Source: Allobosea sp. (GTDB lineage Bacteria > Pseudomonadota > Alphaproteobacteria > Rhizobiales > Beijerinckiaceae). Taken from it: DNA of 64,000 nucleotides. The DNA lies in the NCBI GenBank assembly GCA_024231975.1, contig JAAEQB010000009.1, positions 62,001 to 126,000 of the forward strand. The letters are read 5' to 3'. The notes below the pieces were generated by a model. It made no database searches and was not told the DNA's origin. It saw only the letters and a list, made by a program, of their open reading frames with translations. How positions within the stretch are numbered: position 1 is the first letter of the stretch; each line of letters begins with the position of its first letter. Both the position numbers and the translations under genes were made by a program. This document shows positions 8,347 through 15,494 of this stretch, piece by piece.

Positions 8347-8820
8347 ATGAGATCAGCACTGTTCGGGACCTTCGCCTTGGCTGCCGCCTGCTCGGCGATC
8401 GCCAGCCCATCACGCGCCGCCGAGGCGAGCTTCAGCTACAAGGCGAGCTATCGGAACGTCGCGACCGATCCTGATGGCATCTGGACGGGCGATGCGCTTT
8501 CCGGTGGCCCGGTGACCATCCACGAGTATCAGCTGCGCACAGCGAGCGGCGAGTTCCTGATTTCGCAGATCTGGAACGACGATTGTGCTGCTGCGACCTG
8601 TCCGACCCGGTTGCTGCGCATCGAGCCAGGCGGCCGCCGCGCCGTGCTCATCGACGACATGATGCGCCAGATCATCCCACCGAACGATCCCCGCTTCGCC
8701 GGGCTGCCGGCGAACGGGCTGCAGGCGGAATTCGCGCGAAATCCGTTCCGACTGAGCGACGATGGCAAGACGCTGCTCAACGGCGATTTCCGCTTCGAGC
8801 TCGGCGAGGGCAAGCCATGA
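8347..8820 (+). CDS. Exported protein of the conjugation locus
   Basis: 157 aa. AGGGAGG lies just upstream of ATG 8347. The signal peptide ends near SRAAEA (about residue 26). The mature domain has one closely spaced cysteine pair (DDCAAATCPT) and a mostly beta-like composition with charged C-terminus (FRFELGEGKP). It overlaps the muramidase-like gene by 4 nt. Function unknown; likely a periplasmic part of the mating apparatus. Confidence 0.68.
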   Translation: MRSALFGTFALAAACSAIASPSRAAEASFSYKASYRNVATDPDGIWTGDALSGGPVTIHEYQLRTASGEFLISQIWNDDCAAATCPTRLLRIEPGGRRAVLIDDMMRQIIPPNDPRFAGLPANGLQAEFARNPFRLSDDGKTLLNGDFRFELGEGKP

Positions 8821-9497
8821 GGAAGCGCCCTGCCCTCTTCGAGGCCGGCATCGCGCTCTGCCTCTCATCCGCGCTCGCCTTCGCCGGCGAATCCGCCGCG
8901 AGCCTGACCTCAGCGGGCATCCCGGCGAACTGTGCGCCCTTCGCCGCGAAGGTTTCGGCCGCCGAGGGGAATTTCGGCACCACCAACCAATATGGTTGCC
9001 TTGGCGCCTTCCAGTTCTGTCCGGGCACCTTCGAGCGCTATTACAGCGGCAGCGCCCAGAGCTTCCTCAATGATCCGCAGGCCCAGGTCGCTGCCTGGAC
9101 ACGATACCAGCAGAACTCCTGGTCGCAGGTGCAGAAGAACGGCATGAGCTCGCTGGTCGGCCAGCAGGTCTGTTCCGGCGGACGTTGCGCCACGATCGAC
9201 CAGTCGGCGATCCTGATGGCCTGCCAGTTCGGCTGCGGCAAGGGCGGCAAGCTCGCCAACTATGCCGCGAGCGGCGATTGCAACGCGCGCAACGTCAAGG
9301 ATGGCAATGGCGTCAGCGTCTGCACCTATCTCGTCAAGGGAGCTGGCTATGATGCCTCCTGCTTCACCGGCGAAGCGTCGACGACCTGTACGCCGACGCC
9401 GTCCGGACCAGGTGACTATCCAACTTCAATTGGAGTCGCGGCCAATCCGCCGTCATCGTCCGAGGCATCGGTCATCGTGCGGTCGACGGATGTGTAG
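8817..9497 (+). CDS. Exported muramidase-like protein
   Basis: 226 aa. The signal peptide ends at LAFAGES (about residue 24). The segment KVSAAEGNFGTTNQYGCLGAFQF matches the lysozyme-like pattern of a catalytic Glu followed by a Gly-aromatic loop and GxyQf. The domain continues with many cysteines (CAPF, QVCSGGRC, QFGCGKGG, DCNAR, VCTY) before a disordered Pro/Ser tail. It is the last gene of the rightward operon and would be a second, divergent murein hydrolase next to the VirB1-like enzyme. The family assignment is inferred from the motif only. Confidence 0.65.
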   Translation: MRKRPALFEAGIALCLSSALAFAGESAASLTSAGIPANCAPFAAKVSAAEGNFGTTNQYGCLGAFQFCPGTFERYYSGSAQSFLNDPQAQVAAWTRYQQNSWSQVQKNGMSSLVGQQVCSGGRCATIDQSAILMACQFGCGKGGKLANYAASGDCNARNVKDGNGVSVCTYLVKGAGYDASCFTGEASTTCTPTPSGPGDYPTSIGVAANPPSSSEASVIVRSTDV

Positions 9498-9625
9498 TTG
9501 GCTCTTTGATACGGAGCTGCAACCATTGGCTGCAATTCTCTTGCAATACCAATCCCCTCGGCTAACCTGACTTTGCGGAAAGCGAGACCCTTTCCACGCC
9601 TCCCCGAGCTTTCAGGCAACTTTCA

Positions 9626-9649
9626 AAGGGCCTGCGGGCCCTTCTTCTT
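9626..9649 (+). terminator. Rho-independent terminator of the rightward conjugation operon
   Basis: AAGGGCC at 9626-9632 pairs perfectly with GGCCCTT at 9637-9643 around a TGCG loop and is followed by CTTCTTCTT. It sits 129 bp after the last operon gene, with no gene in between. Confidence 0.7.
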
Positions 9650-9973
9650 GAGCGGTTGCTATGTCGGGTCGCATGCCATCGCGTGGCGACCGATCCCCTC
9701 ATCACATTGTTCGCGAGGCGTAGGATCGGGGCGCCAAGAAAAGAGGCCGACGTCCCTTTCGGGAGCCGGCCTTGAAAGTTTGAAACATTCGGCGACACGC
9801 CAAATATCTCAGAGGGGAACGGCTGAAACGGGGTCGACGCCGGGAGGAGGTGGCGGAGCCCATTCGGAACAACCGTGCCGCCGATATCGGCCCGCACGGG
9901 CCATTTTGCAACGCAGCATTGCTGAGGTCCGTTATGCGCCCTCTGCATGTCGATGGCATATGACCTTGGCGAC
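9650..9973. other. Region without a convincing gene
   Basis: No coding sequence with a plausible start, ribosome binding site and protein-like composition was found on either strand between the terminator and the small minus-strand gene at 9974. An open minus-strand frame across 9562-9948 has low-complexity Arg/Ser content and runs through the terminator hairpin. Confidence 0.5.
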
Positions 9974-10204
9974 TCAGGCGCGTAGGTTCTGCTCGCGGTT
10001 GGCTGCCCGCTCCAGCTCCGATTGGCTGACGAGCACGCCCTTCTGAAAGACGGCGCAAGACGTCACGCCGGGGCCGGCCTGCATCTCGCGAAAGAGGCGG
10101 AGCGCTTCGCTTGCCGTGGGCGCGCGCTTATTCGTCTTGGAGACCCGGGTGAAGGCCTTGACCTGATACACCATATCCTCGCGATTGATTGCGTCCTGCG
10201 GCAT
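9974..10204 (-). CDS. Small hypothetical protein
   Basis: 76 aa from ATG 10204 (MPQDAINREDMVYQVKAF). The composition is soluble and protein-like, with a helical stretch (TASEALRLFREMQ) and a short beta-like segment (TSCAVFQKGVLVS). It resembles small plasmid-borne proteins of unknown role that display a mixed helix/strand mini-domain. No partner gene is directly attached. Confidence 0.5.
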   Translation of the reverse strand: MPQDAINREDMVYQVKAFTRVSKTNKRAPTASEALRLFREMQAGPGVTSCAVFQKGVLVSQSELERAANREQNLRA

Positions 10205-10309
10205 AGCGAATGGAGAGCGGCGAGGAAAGTGTGCTCCCATTTCGACAGCGACGGCTTCATTCAGCGCCTATGTCGCTCGATCGGCGGTTTCGATCTCGCG
10301 CGGACGCGG

Positions 10310-10429
10310 TCAGCGTCCGAAGGCCAACGGCAGCAGCACGACACCGAACAGCACGGCGACGATGCCGGTGCGGACCCAGACAGCCGTGAAACGATGGCTA
10401 AACAGCACTACGCTCTCCACCCAACCCAC
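10310..10429 (-). CDS. Possible 39-residue single-membrane-span peptide
   Basis: A GTG start at 10429 opens a short frame, VGWVESVVLFSHRFTAVWVR followed by a hydrophobic span (TGIVAVLFGVVLLPLAFG). It is the only protein-like content in the otherwise empty 10205-10597 interval. No clear ribosome binding site is seen, so this is a weak call. Confidence 0.25.
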   Translation of the reverse strand: MGWVESVVLFSHRFTAVWVRTGIVAVLFGVVLLPLAFGR

Positions 10430-10597
10430 CGCTCTTTGGCGGCTTTCGACCCGTTTAGTTGACCATAGGAGAGGATGAGCGACAAGCCGATGAAACGCGA
10501 CGCGTGATCGAGGCATCGCGCGGCGTCGGACACTACGCTGGAAAAGCGGGCCATCAGAACACTGCCGCACGGCGCGTAGGCGGGAATTTTCCCCGAT

Positions 10598-10840
10598 TCA
10601 GCTGAATCCGGACGGGTCACGCAGGATGAATGGCACGGTATCGAGCTGCCCGTCGATGGCGGGGGATAACTCCCCGCCGCAATAATGGGCGTAGACCAGA
10701 GCCCAGAAGACGACCTCGTCCGGACGGCCGCCGAACAACGCCTTCTGCATCGTCCGCGCCATGAGGGTGACGGCGCGAGCGTGATCGTATCGCGCGTGCA
10801 ACTCGCCGGCCACGACCTTCGCGTCGGTCATTCGGATCAT
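10598..10840 (-). CDS. Small hypothetical protein following the AHL synthase
   Basis: 80 aa. It starts 30 bp after the stop of the AHL synthase gene and is probably cotranscribed. The protein is helical (MTDAKVVAGELHARYDHARAVTLMARTMQKALF) with an aromatic middle (FWALVYAHYCGG) and no export signal. Family not recognised; a role linked to quorum sensing would rest only on position. Confidence 0.55.
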   Translation of the reverse strand: MIRMTDAKVVAGELHARYDHARAVTLMARTMQKALFGGRPDEVVFWALVYAHYCGGELSPAIDGQLDTVPFILRDPSGFS

Positions 10841-10870
10841 GCTGCTGCTTCCTCGCGTCTCGGCCGGTTC

Positions 10871-11494
10871 TCACGCTGCTGTCGAGAGCGGAAATTCCGA
10901 GAGCACCGAGGTTTCGGAGCCGCGGGCCTGGTGGAGCATGTCGAGCGTCTCGCGATTGAACGACATCCGCAGCGCGACAACCTCGTCCCGCCCGATCTTC
11001 TTCGGGAAGCCGAGCGGGCGGACGAAGAAACGCAACTGCATGGCGATCACCATGAGGCGCCAGTCGATCACGACCGTGACCGTGTCGATCCGACGAGCCA
11101 AGCCCCATTCGACGACGCCCTGCGCGAGCTCGAGGAAGGGCCCGTCTGGCCTGGGGCGCAAGTCCCGCCAGCCTTGCGCGACGCAAAAGCGTGTCCATTC
11201 GAAGATACGAGGACCGGTCGGCGGTCGTTCTCGACAGAGATCTCCAAGCACTTCGGTCAGGAGATGCGGTCGCGTGGTCGGCAGCAGGCGTTGGTAGCCG
11301 ACGATCTCATCGCCGCGAAGGCAGACATGATGGATGGCGTTCTCGTCGTCGAACTGGTCGCGCTCGCGGCCGTCGGGCTGGCGCAGATCAGTCCAGGCCT
11401 TCTCGTCGACGAAGATGGAATGGCGGAAGCGGAAGACCCGATCCATCAGCGCGGCGTGCCGGCTGATGTCCGAGCCCGGAATGACCATAAGCAT
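10871..11494 (-). CDS. Acyl-homoserine-lactone synthase (LuxI/TraI family)
   Basis: 207 aa. The enzyme makes the N-acyl-homoserine lactone signal from S-adenosylmethionine and an acyl carrier. Start 11494 has GAGGAGCT about ten bases upstream. The LuxI invariants fall at family positions: R24, F28 and W34 (FRFRHSIFVDEKAW), acidic residues D46/D49, and FEWTRFCV with the later Glu and Arg. Length is typical. On rhizobial plasmids such genes control conjugation (known for traI). No LuxR-type partner is visible in this window, so the receptor must lie elsewhere. Confidence 0.92.
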   Translation of the reverse strand: MLMVIPGSDISRHAALMDRVFRFRHSIFVDEKAWTDLRQPDGRERDQFDDENAIHHVCLRGDEIVGYQRLLPTTRPHLLTEVLGDLCRERPPTGPRIFEWTRFCVAQGWRDLRPRPDGPFLELAQGVVEWGLARRIDTVTVVIDWRLMVIAMQLRFFVRPLGFPKKIGRDEVVALRMSFNRETLDMLHQARGSETSVLSEFPLSTAA

Positions 11495-11617
11495 CGCGGA
11501 GCTCCTCGGCTGGAAAAACGGGCGCCGAGTGCGCCACACCGAGTCCTGGCCCGCTATGGTGATAAATACCCATTGCAAGTAGAAAGTTCGGCCAAGCCGC
11601 AGCCGCAGGTTGGGCAT

Positions 11618-11857
11618 TTATTGTCGCTGCTGATACCCACGCTGGCGTTTGCGCTTCAACCAGGTGTCGAGTGCGAGATGGGCGTCGTTCGGTTGCTGGA
11701 AGAGTTCGCTGCGGCGCTGGCCGGACGAGCCGATTCGTCCCCATTCGCGGACCAGGGCACTATCGCCGAAGAGCGTCGGCTCGATCGACAGCACATAGTA
11801 GCGCGCCATGTTCTGCGCGGGATCGATCCGCTCGAGGAGGATGTGAAGGAGAGGCAT
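11618..11857 (-). CDS. WGR-domain protein
   Basis: 79 aa, made up almost entirely of one WGR domain: ARYYVLSIEPTLFGDSALVREWGRIGSSGQ, with the signature WGRIG, ending in a basic helix (WLKRKRQRGYQQRQ). WGR domains bind DNA ends or nucleic acid in larger repair proteins; stand-alone small versions are common on alphaproteobacterial plasmids. It lies upstream of the AHL synthase on the same strand, 124 bp away. Confidence 0.85.
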   Translation of the reverse strand: MPLLHILLERIDPAQNMARYYVLSIEPTLFGDSALVREWGRIGSSGQRRSELFQQPNDAHLALDTWLKRKRQRGYQQRQ

Positions 11858-11947
11858 GATGGACCCGGCACGTTGCGTCAGCCGAATCGTCCCATTCGCC
11901 CACCGTTGGGTCCAATTGATTGGTTGAATCGATTAGACGCGGTCGAT

Positions 11948-12325
11948 TCACGGTCGTGATGGAAGCGTGGCCGCCGAGGCACGAACCCCGCAGTCGCATC
12001 CTTCCTGTTCCGGGAGCGCGATCCCCTCCCCTCTTGGGATATAGCCGAGCTCTGCGGTTAGATCTCGAAACGCCACCCGCCAGTGTTCCTTCTCAGCTTC
12101 GGCTTGGTCAGCGAATTCGACCAGCTCCTCTGGCGGCGTGCCCGGCGGCCGGCAGGAGGCACATCCTATCGCGTGAAGAGCCCGTTCCCACGCGACGAGA
12201 GCGTCAAGGTAAGAGCGGTGAGCCTCGATCGCGCGTACTGCGAGATTATCGTCGGACTGTAGTCGGCTCTGCGCCACGTCTTCATTCCCCGAAGAGCAAT
12301 GCCTGCGGTACGCCCCCGCAAACAA
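11948..12325 (-). CDS. Hypothetical protein
   Basis: 125 aa. The central part (DNLAVRAIEAHRSYLDALVAWERALHAIGC) is helical and amphipathic, followed by CASC and an acidic helix (EELVEFADQAEAEKEHWRVAF). No signal peptide. The start is uncertain; ATG 12325 is the longest choice. Family not recognised. Confidence 0.5.
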   Translation of the reverse strand: MFAGAYRRHCSSGNEDVAQSRLQSDDNLAVRAIEAHRSYLDALVAWERALHAIGCASCRPPGTPPEELVEFADQAEAEKEHWRVAFRDLTAELGYIPRGEGIALPEQEGCDCGVRASAATLPSRP

Positions 12326-12938
12326 TCTCTCGCTGACTCTTGGTGATCGGGGAGTTCGAAACCGTGGTTAGACGGCCCCATGGCCTTTAGTTCGGGTGAA
12401 CCTGTTGCATACGCCACAGGATCCCCGACCATAGGGTCAAGGAGTGCAGTGCCGTCACGGCCGGCACCAACCGCTAACCAGGGGTTTCGACGCCCCAAGG
12501 CAGCGCGTACTGCCTCGGGTCTAATGTTAGCGCGAGATCGGTGGCCGGGCCAGCCTGTCTCGTGCCCGTGCCGGATTGGTAGACTAGGCACCTACGGACA
12601 CCTGGGTGCGCGGTCAGAAGTAGGCTGTGAGGGGCCGCACCGATTCTCTTGTTTTGGGCTTAGTTTGGGTTTCTTGGGCGGTGTTTTGATCGACCTTTTC
12701 GAGAAAGTGCGAGCTCTGGCGGCAACGCATTTTTCGATGGCAGACGGCCGAGTTTGCTTTCAATGTCGTGCTAGGTGTTTGAAAGATAAGCTAGAATTCG
12801 GGCGCAAGAGCATTCGTCGAAGCGCGCCGAGAGATCGCGTTAACTACTTGTTAACTCTAATCTCATTGCCGCGGCGTCGGAATCATGCGTATTTCTGAGA
12901 CGGAAAGAGCGCGTCTGACGCTCTAAAAGCGTCTTAGG
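12326..12938. other. Upstream region of repABC with two inverted repeats
   Basis: No gene is supported here. The last 100 bp hold two dyads: GTTAAC at 12839-12844 and again at 12850-12855 (an inverted pair because the hexamer is self-complementary), and GACGCT-CTAAA-AGCGTC at 12917-12933 ending five bases before the repA start. In RepABC plasmids RepA, helped by RepB, represses the operon from a dyad at the promoter, so these are the natural operator candidates. The open plus-strand frame 12380-12898 has no protein-like composition. Confidence 0.55.
12917..12933 (+). promoter_or_regulatory. Candidate repA operator dyad
   Basis: A perfect 6-bp inverted repeat (GACGCT ... AGCGTC, 5-bp spacer) immediately upstream of the repA start. 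It could serve as the autorepression site for RepA/RepB or as an mRNA hairpin limiting RepA translation; it leaves only five bases to the ATG. Confidence 0.5.
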
Positions 12939-14165
12939 ATGAGAGCCACCGTGAAGCCGGCAGTCGCAGAACCATCGACCGAAAGCACGTCAGCACGAAT
13001 TACACGTCGGGCTGAGGCGCTGTCGCGCCGTCTGCGAGCGGTGGGCGAGCGCGTCTTCCCTCCTACGGCCCAGAAATCACTGCGGTCGTTTACATCTGGA
13101 GAAGTGGCCCAGATCGTCGGGGTTTCTGATGGCTATCTTCGCCAACTATCGCTTGACGGGCTTGGCCCGGCTCCAGAGCTGGGACCAAGTGGTCGGCGAT
13201 CCTATTCTCTTGAGCAGATCAATGAGCTCCGCCGCTATCTTGCGGCCGCGCGTCCCAAGGAGGCCCTGAAATTTTGGCCTCGCCGTCGAGAGGGTGACAA
13301 ACTCCAGATCATTACCGTCGCCAATTTCAAAGGTGGCTCAGCCAAGACGACGACGTCTCTCTATCTGGCACAGGGACTGGCGCTGCAGGGGTTCCGCGTT
13401 TTGGCGATCGATCTCGACCCTCAGGCCTCGCTCTCCGCGATGTTCGGACTCCAGCCGGAGTTCGATATTGCGGAGAATGCGACGCTTTACGGCGCGCTGC
13501 GTTACGACAGCGATCGAGTGCCAATGAGCAGTGTGGTGCGCCCGACTTACTTCGCGGGTATCAGCATCGTTCCAGGAAATCTGGAGTTGATGGAGTTCGA
13601 ACATCAAACCCCGCGGCACATGATGGAAAGTCGCGGCCGCCCGGACGAGATTTTTTTCCGGCGGGTTTCGAAGGCAATCGCCGAGGTTGATCATGAGTAT
13701 GACGTGGTCGTCATCGACTGCCCTCCCCAACTCGGCTTCCTCACTATGGGCGCGCTCAACGCTGCAACGGGGATGATCGTGACCGTCCACCCGCAGATGG
13801 TGGATGTCGCGTCAATGAGCCAGTTCCTCCTCATGACGTCCGATTTGATTTCGGTCATCGAGGATGCGGGTGGGAAGCTTGACTATGACTTCCTGCGCTT
13901 CCTCATCACCCGGCACGACCCTCGAGACGTGCCGGAACAAGAGATTGTGGCGCTCATGCGGGACGTCTTCGATTCAGACGTCCTTGCAGCCACGGCTTGG
14001 AAGTCCACTGCGATCGCAAATGCAGGCCTCACCAAGCAGTCACTATACGAGCTTTCGCGAGGGTCCGTTGGACGGTCGGTTTATGATCGAGCGATGGAGT
14101 CGATCAACGGTGTCAACGAGGAGATCATGCAGCTGATCTTTTCGGTGTGGGGGCGGTCGCAATGA
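12939..14165 (+). CDS. repA: Plasmid partition ATPase RepA
   Basis: 408 aa. A ParA-type ATPase that positions plasmid copies and autoregulates repABC. The N-terminal 110 residues form a MerR-like winged helix (FTSGEVAQIVGVSDGYLRQL, then RRSYSLEQINELR). The deviant Walker A FKGGSAKTTT follows near residue 130, DLDPQASLSAMFG is motif A', and VVIDCPPQLGFLTMGAL is Walker B. Length matches RepA of RepABC. It is followed by parS, repB and repC in the canonical order. Confidence 0.96.
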   Translation: MRATVKPAVAEPSTESTSARITRRAEALSRRLRAVGERVFPPTAQKSLRSFTSGEVAQIVGVSDGYLRQLSLDGLGPAPELGPSGRRSYSLEQINELRRYLAAARPKEALKFWPRRREGDKLQIITVANFKGGSAKTTTSLYLAQGLALQGFRVLAIDLDPQASLSAMFGLQPEFDIAENATLYGALRYDSDRVPMSSVVRPTYFAGISIVPGNLELMEFEHQTPRHMMESRGRPDEIFFRRVSKAIAEVDHEYDVVVIDCPPQLGFLTMGALNAATGMIVTVHPQMVDVASMSQFLLMTSDLISVIEDAGGKLDYDFLRFLITRHDPRDVPEQEIVALMRDVFDSDVLAATAWKSTAIANAGLTKQSLYELSRGSVGRSVYDRAMESINGVNEEIMQLIFSVWGRSQ

Positions 14166-14193
14166 TGAGTGACACGCCAAACGGCAGAGGCAT

Positions 14194-14209
14194 GTTGTCT
14201 GCGGACAAC
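14194..14209. other. parS: parS centromere site 1
   Basis: GTTGTCTGCGGACAAC matches the 16-bp RepABC parS consensus GTTNNNNGCNNNNAAC exactly and is palindromic except for one central base pair. It lies in the repA-repB spacer, where parS sites are known in several repABC plasmids. RepB should load here. Confidence 0.9.
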
Positions 14210-14301
14210 ATGCGATCGGGTTGGTCGCCAGTCGTTTTTCTGCTGAGCACCTCTTCGCTAGAACGGTCCCAGGTCACCATCGCTGCGCGGAGGGGACGAG
14301 C

Positions 14302-15303
14302 TTGAGCAAGCGAACCCAATCCATTCGCTCGATGTTCTCGGCAACACCCGACGAGATGTTGTCTGCAGACAACAAGCCAACCAATCCGAGAGTCACATCG
14401 GGAGCCGTGAGATCTCTGAAGGATACCTTTTCAGGTGTCGAAAGGGACTATCAAGAGCTCCGCGATAAAGTTGCGGCGGGGGCAATCGCGATCGAACTGG
14501 ATCCGGCCCTCATCGACCCGTCCCCCTTTGCGGATCGTTTCGCAGAGCAAGATGCTCAGTCCTTCGCGGCTTTGAAGCAGTCGATTGCCGATCGGGGCCA
14601 AGAAATCCCGATCCTTGTTCGCGAGCACCCCACTGCACCAGGTCGGCATCAAAGCGCCTATGGTCATAGACGAGTAAGAGCACTTCGCGAACTGGGCCGT
14701 CCGGTAAGGGCCTATGTGCGGGAGCTCTCGGATGAAGATCTCGTGGTTGCGCAGGGGATCGAGAATTCGACCCGGGAAGACCTCAGCTTCATCGAGCGTG
14801 CGGTCTTTGCCCTGAGATTGGAAGAAGCAGGGTTTCAGCGATCGGTCGTGCAGTCAGCGCTATCGATCGACCGCGCTGAGGCATCGAAGCTAATCGCCGT
14901 TGGGAAGGCTGTCCCGGCGGACATCGTCGAGACTATTGGCCGGGCTCCCAAGATCGGCCGGGGCCGCTGGCAGACACTTGTCGATGCCCTGCAAGAGAGA
15001 GGTGCGCTTCAGCGGGTCCGATCGCGCCTCCGTTCTGAGGGGATGGTGGGGAAGGCGAGCGATGATAGATTTTCACTCGCACTCGCGGCGGCGGTGAGGA
15101 CCTCCGAAGATCAAAGCGCATCTGCGGGTTTGCGAGTGGCGCGAACCGCGGAGGGGCAGGAAATCGGACGGCTTACCGAGTCAGGGAAACACTGCCGCAT
15201 TCAGATTGACAGAGAGCGCAATGCCGATTTCGCGGACTTTCTGATGCGCAAGCTGCCCGAGTTGTACTTAGTTTTTGCCCGCGAAAGGAGCGAGATCGAA
15301 TGA
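14302..15303 (+). CDS. repB: Plasmid partition protein RepB (ParB family)
   Basis: 333 aa from a TTG start at 14302, chosen because AGGGGA lies 6-11 bases upstream and the product then begins SKRTQSIRSMF, the usual RepB opening; no ATG gives that N-terminus. The ParB/Srx nuclease-fold segment (IPILVREHP, AYGHRRVRALRELG), the ENSTREDLSFIERA box II and the HTH around QRSVVQSALSIDRAEASKLI are present. It binds parS, clamps DNA and stimulates RepA. A second parS lies inside its 5' coding region. Confidence 0.95.
   Translation: MSKRTQSIRSMFSATPDEMLSADNKPTNPRVTSGAVRSLKDTFSGVERDYQELRDKVAAGAIAIELDPALIDPSPFADRFAEQDAQSFAALKQSIADRGQEIPILVREHPTAPGRHQSAYGHRRVRALRELGRPVRAYVRELSDEDLVVAQGIENSTREDLSFIERAVFALRLEEAGFQRSVVQSALSIDRAEASKLIAVGKAVPADIVETIGRAPKIGRGRWQTLVDALQERGALQRVRSRLRSEGMVGKASDDRFSLALAAAVRTSEDQSASAGLRVARTAEGQEIGRLTESGKHCRIQIDRERNADFADFLMRKLPELYLVFARERSEIE
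14358..14373. other. parS: parS centromere site 2, inside repB
   Basis: GTTGTCTGCAGACAAC is a perfect palindrome matching GTTNNNNGCNNNNAAC. It lies 164 bp from site 1 and within codons of repB encoding a stretch around MLSADNKP, so the site is under both coding and binding constraint. Confidence 0.9.
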
Positions 15304-15304
15304 A

Positions 15305-15321
15305 TTGGGGATAGACCCCAA
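15305..15321 (+). other. Hairpin directly after repB
   Basis: TTGGGG-ATAGA-CCCCAA forms a perfect 6-bp stem two bases after the repB stop. It opens the repC leader. In RepABC plasmids, leader stem-loops switch between repC-permissive and terminator forms depending on antisense RNA pairing; this could be one of those elements. Confidence 0.45.
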
Positions 15322-15341
15322 AGCGAACCCAACCAGCAAAG

Positions 15342-15391
15342 AAAAAAGGCCCCCGAAACGGATTCCGGAAGCCCTTTCTCGTACTTTGGCG
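15342..15391 (-). ncRNA. Antisense RNA (incompatibility ctRNA) between repB and repC
   Basis: On the minus strand a GC-rich hairpin (GGCTTCCG pairing with CGGGGGCC, 15348-15373) is followed by six Ts (15347-15342), a good intrinsic terminator. A promoter lies just upstream at 15426-15398. The resulting RNA of about 50 nt has the size and location of the RepABC ctRNA, which base-pairs with the repC leader and lowers RepC synthesis, setting copy number and incompatibility. The exact ends are inferred. Confidence 0.82.
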
Positions 15392-15397
15392 AGTTTG

Positions 15398-15426
15398 AGA
15401 ATCGCACTTCCCCGAATCACAGTCAA
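15398..15426 (-). promoter_or_regulatory. Promoter of the antisense RNA
   Basis: On the minus strand: -35 TTGACT (15426-15421), a 17-bp spacer, and -10 GATTCT (15403-15398). The predicted start is near 15391, about 50 nt before the T-run of the terminator. Confidence 0.7.
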
Positions 15427-15494
15427 GAGTCCTGAACGGGCTCAGCGTCGTTTTGGCGAGCGGACTTTCTTTGCCTAACAAAAGGTAAAGGAAC

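Noticed and set aside
9562..9948. Minus-strand protein between the conjugation operon and the small gene at 9974
   Set aside because: Low-complexity Arg/Ser content, and the frame crosses the terminator hairpin of the rightward operon.
12839..12855. GTTAAC-N5-GTTAAC as a third parS site
   Set aside because: It lacks the central GC and the spacing of the GTTNNNNGCNNNNAAC consensus met by the two sites near repB.
12380..12898. Open frame upstream of repA
   Set aside because: Composition is not protein-like, it overlaps the presumed repA control dyads, and no ribosome binding site was seen.
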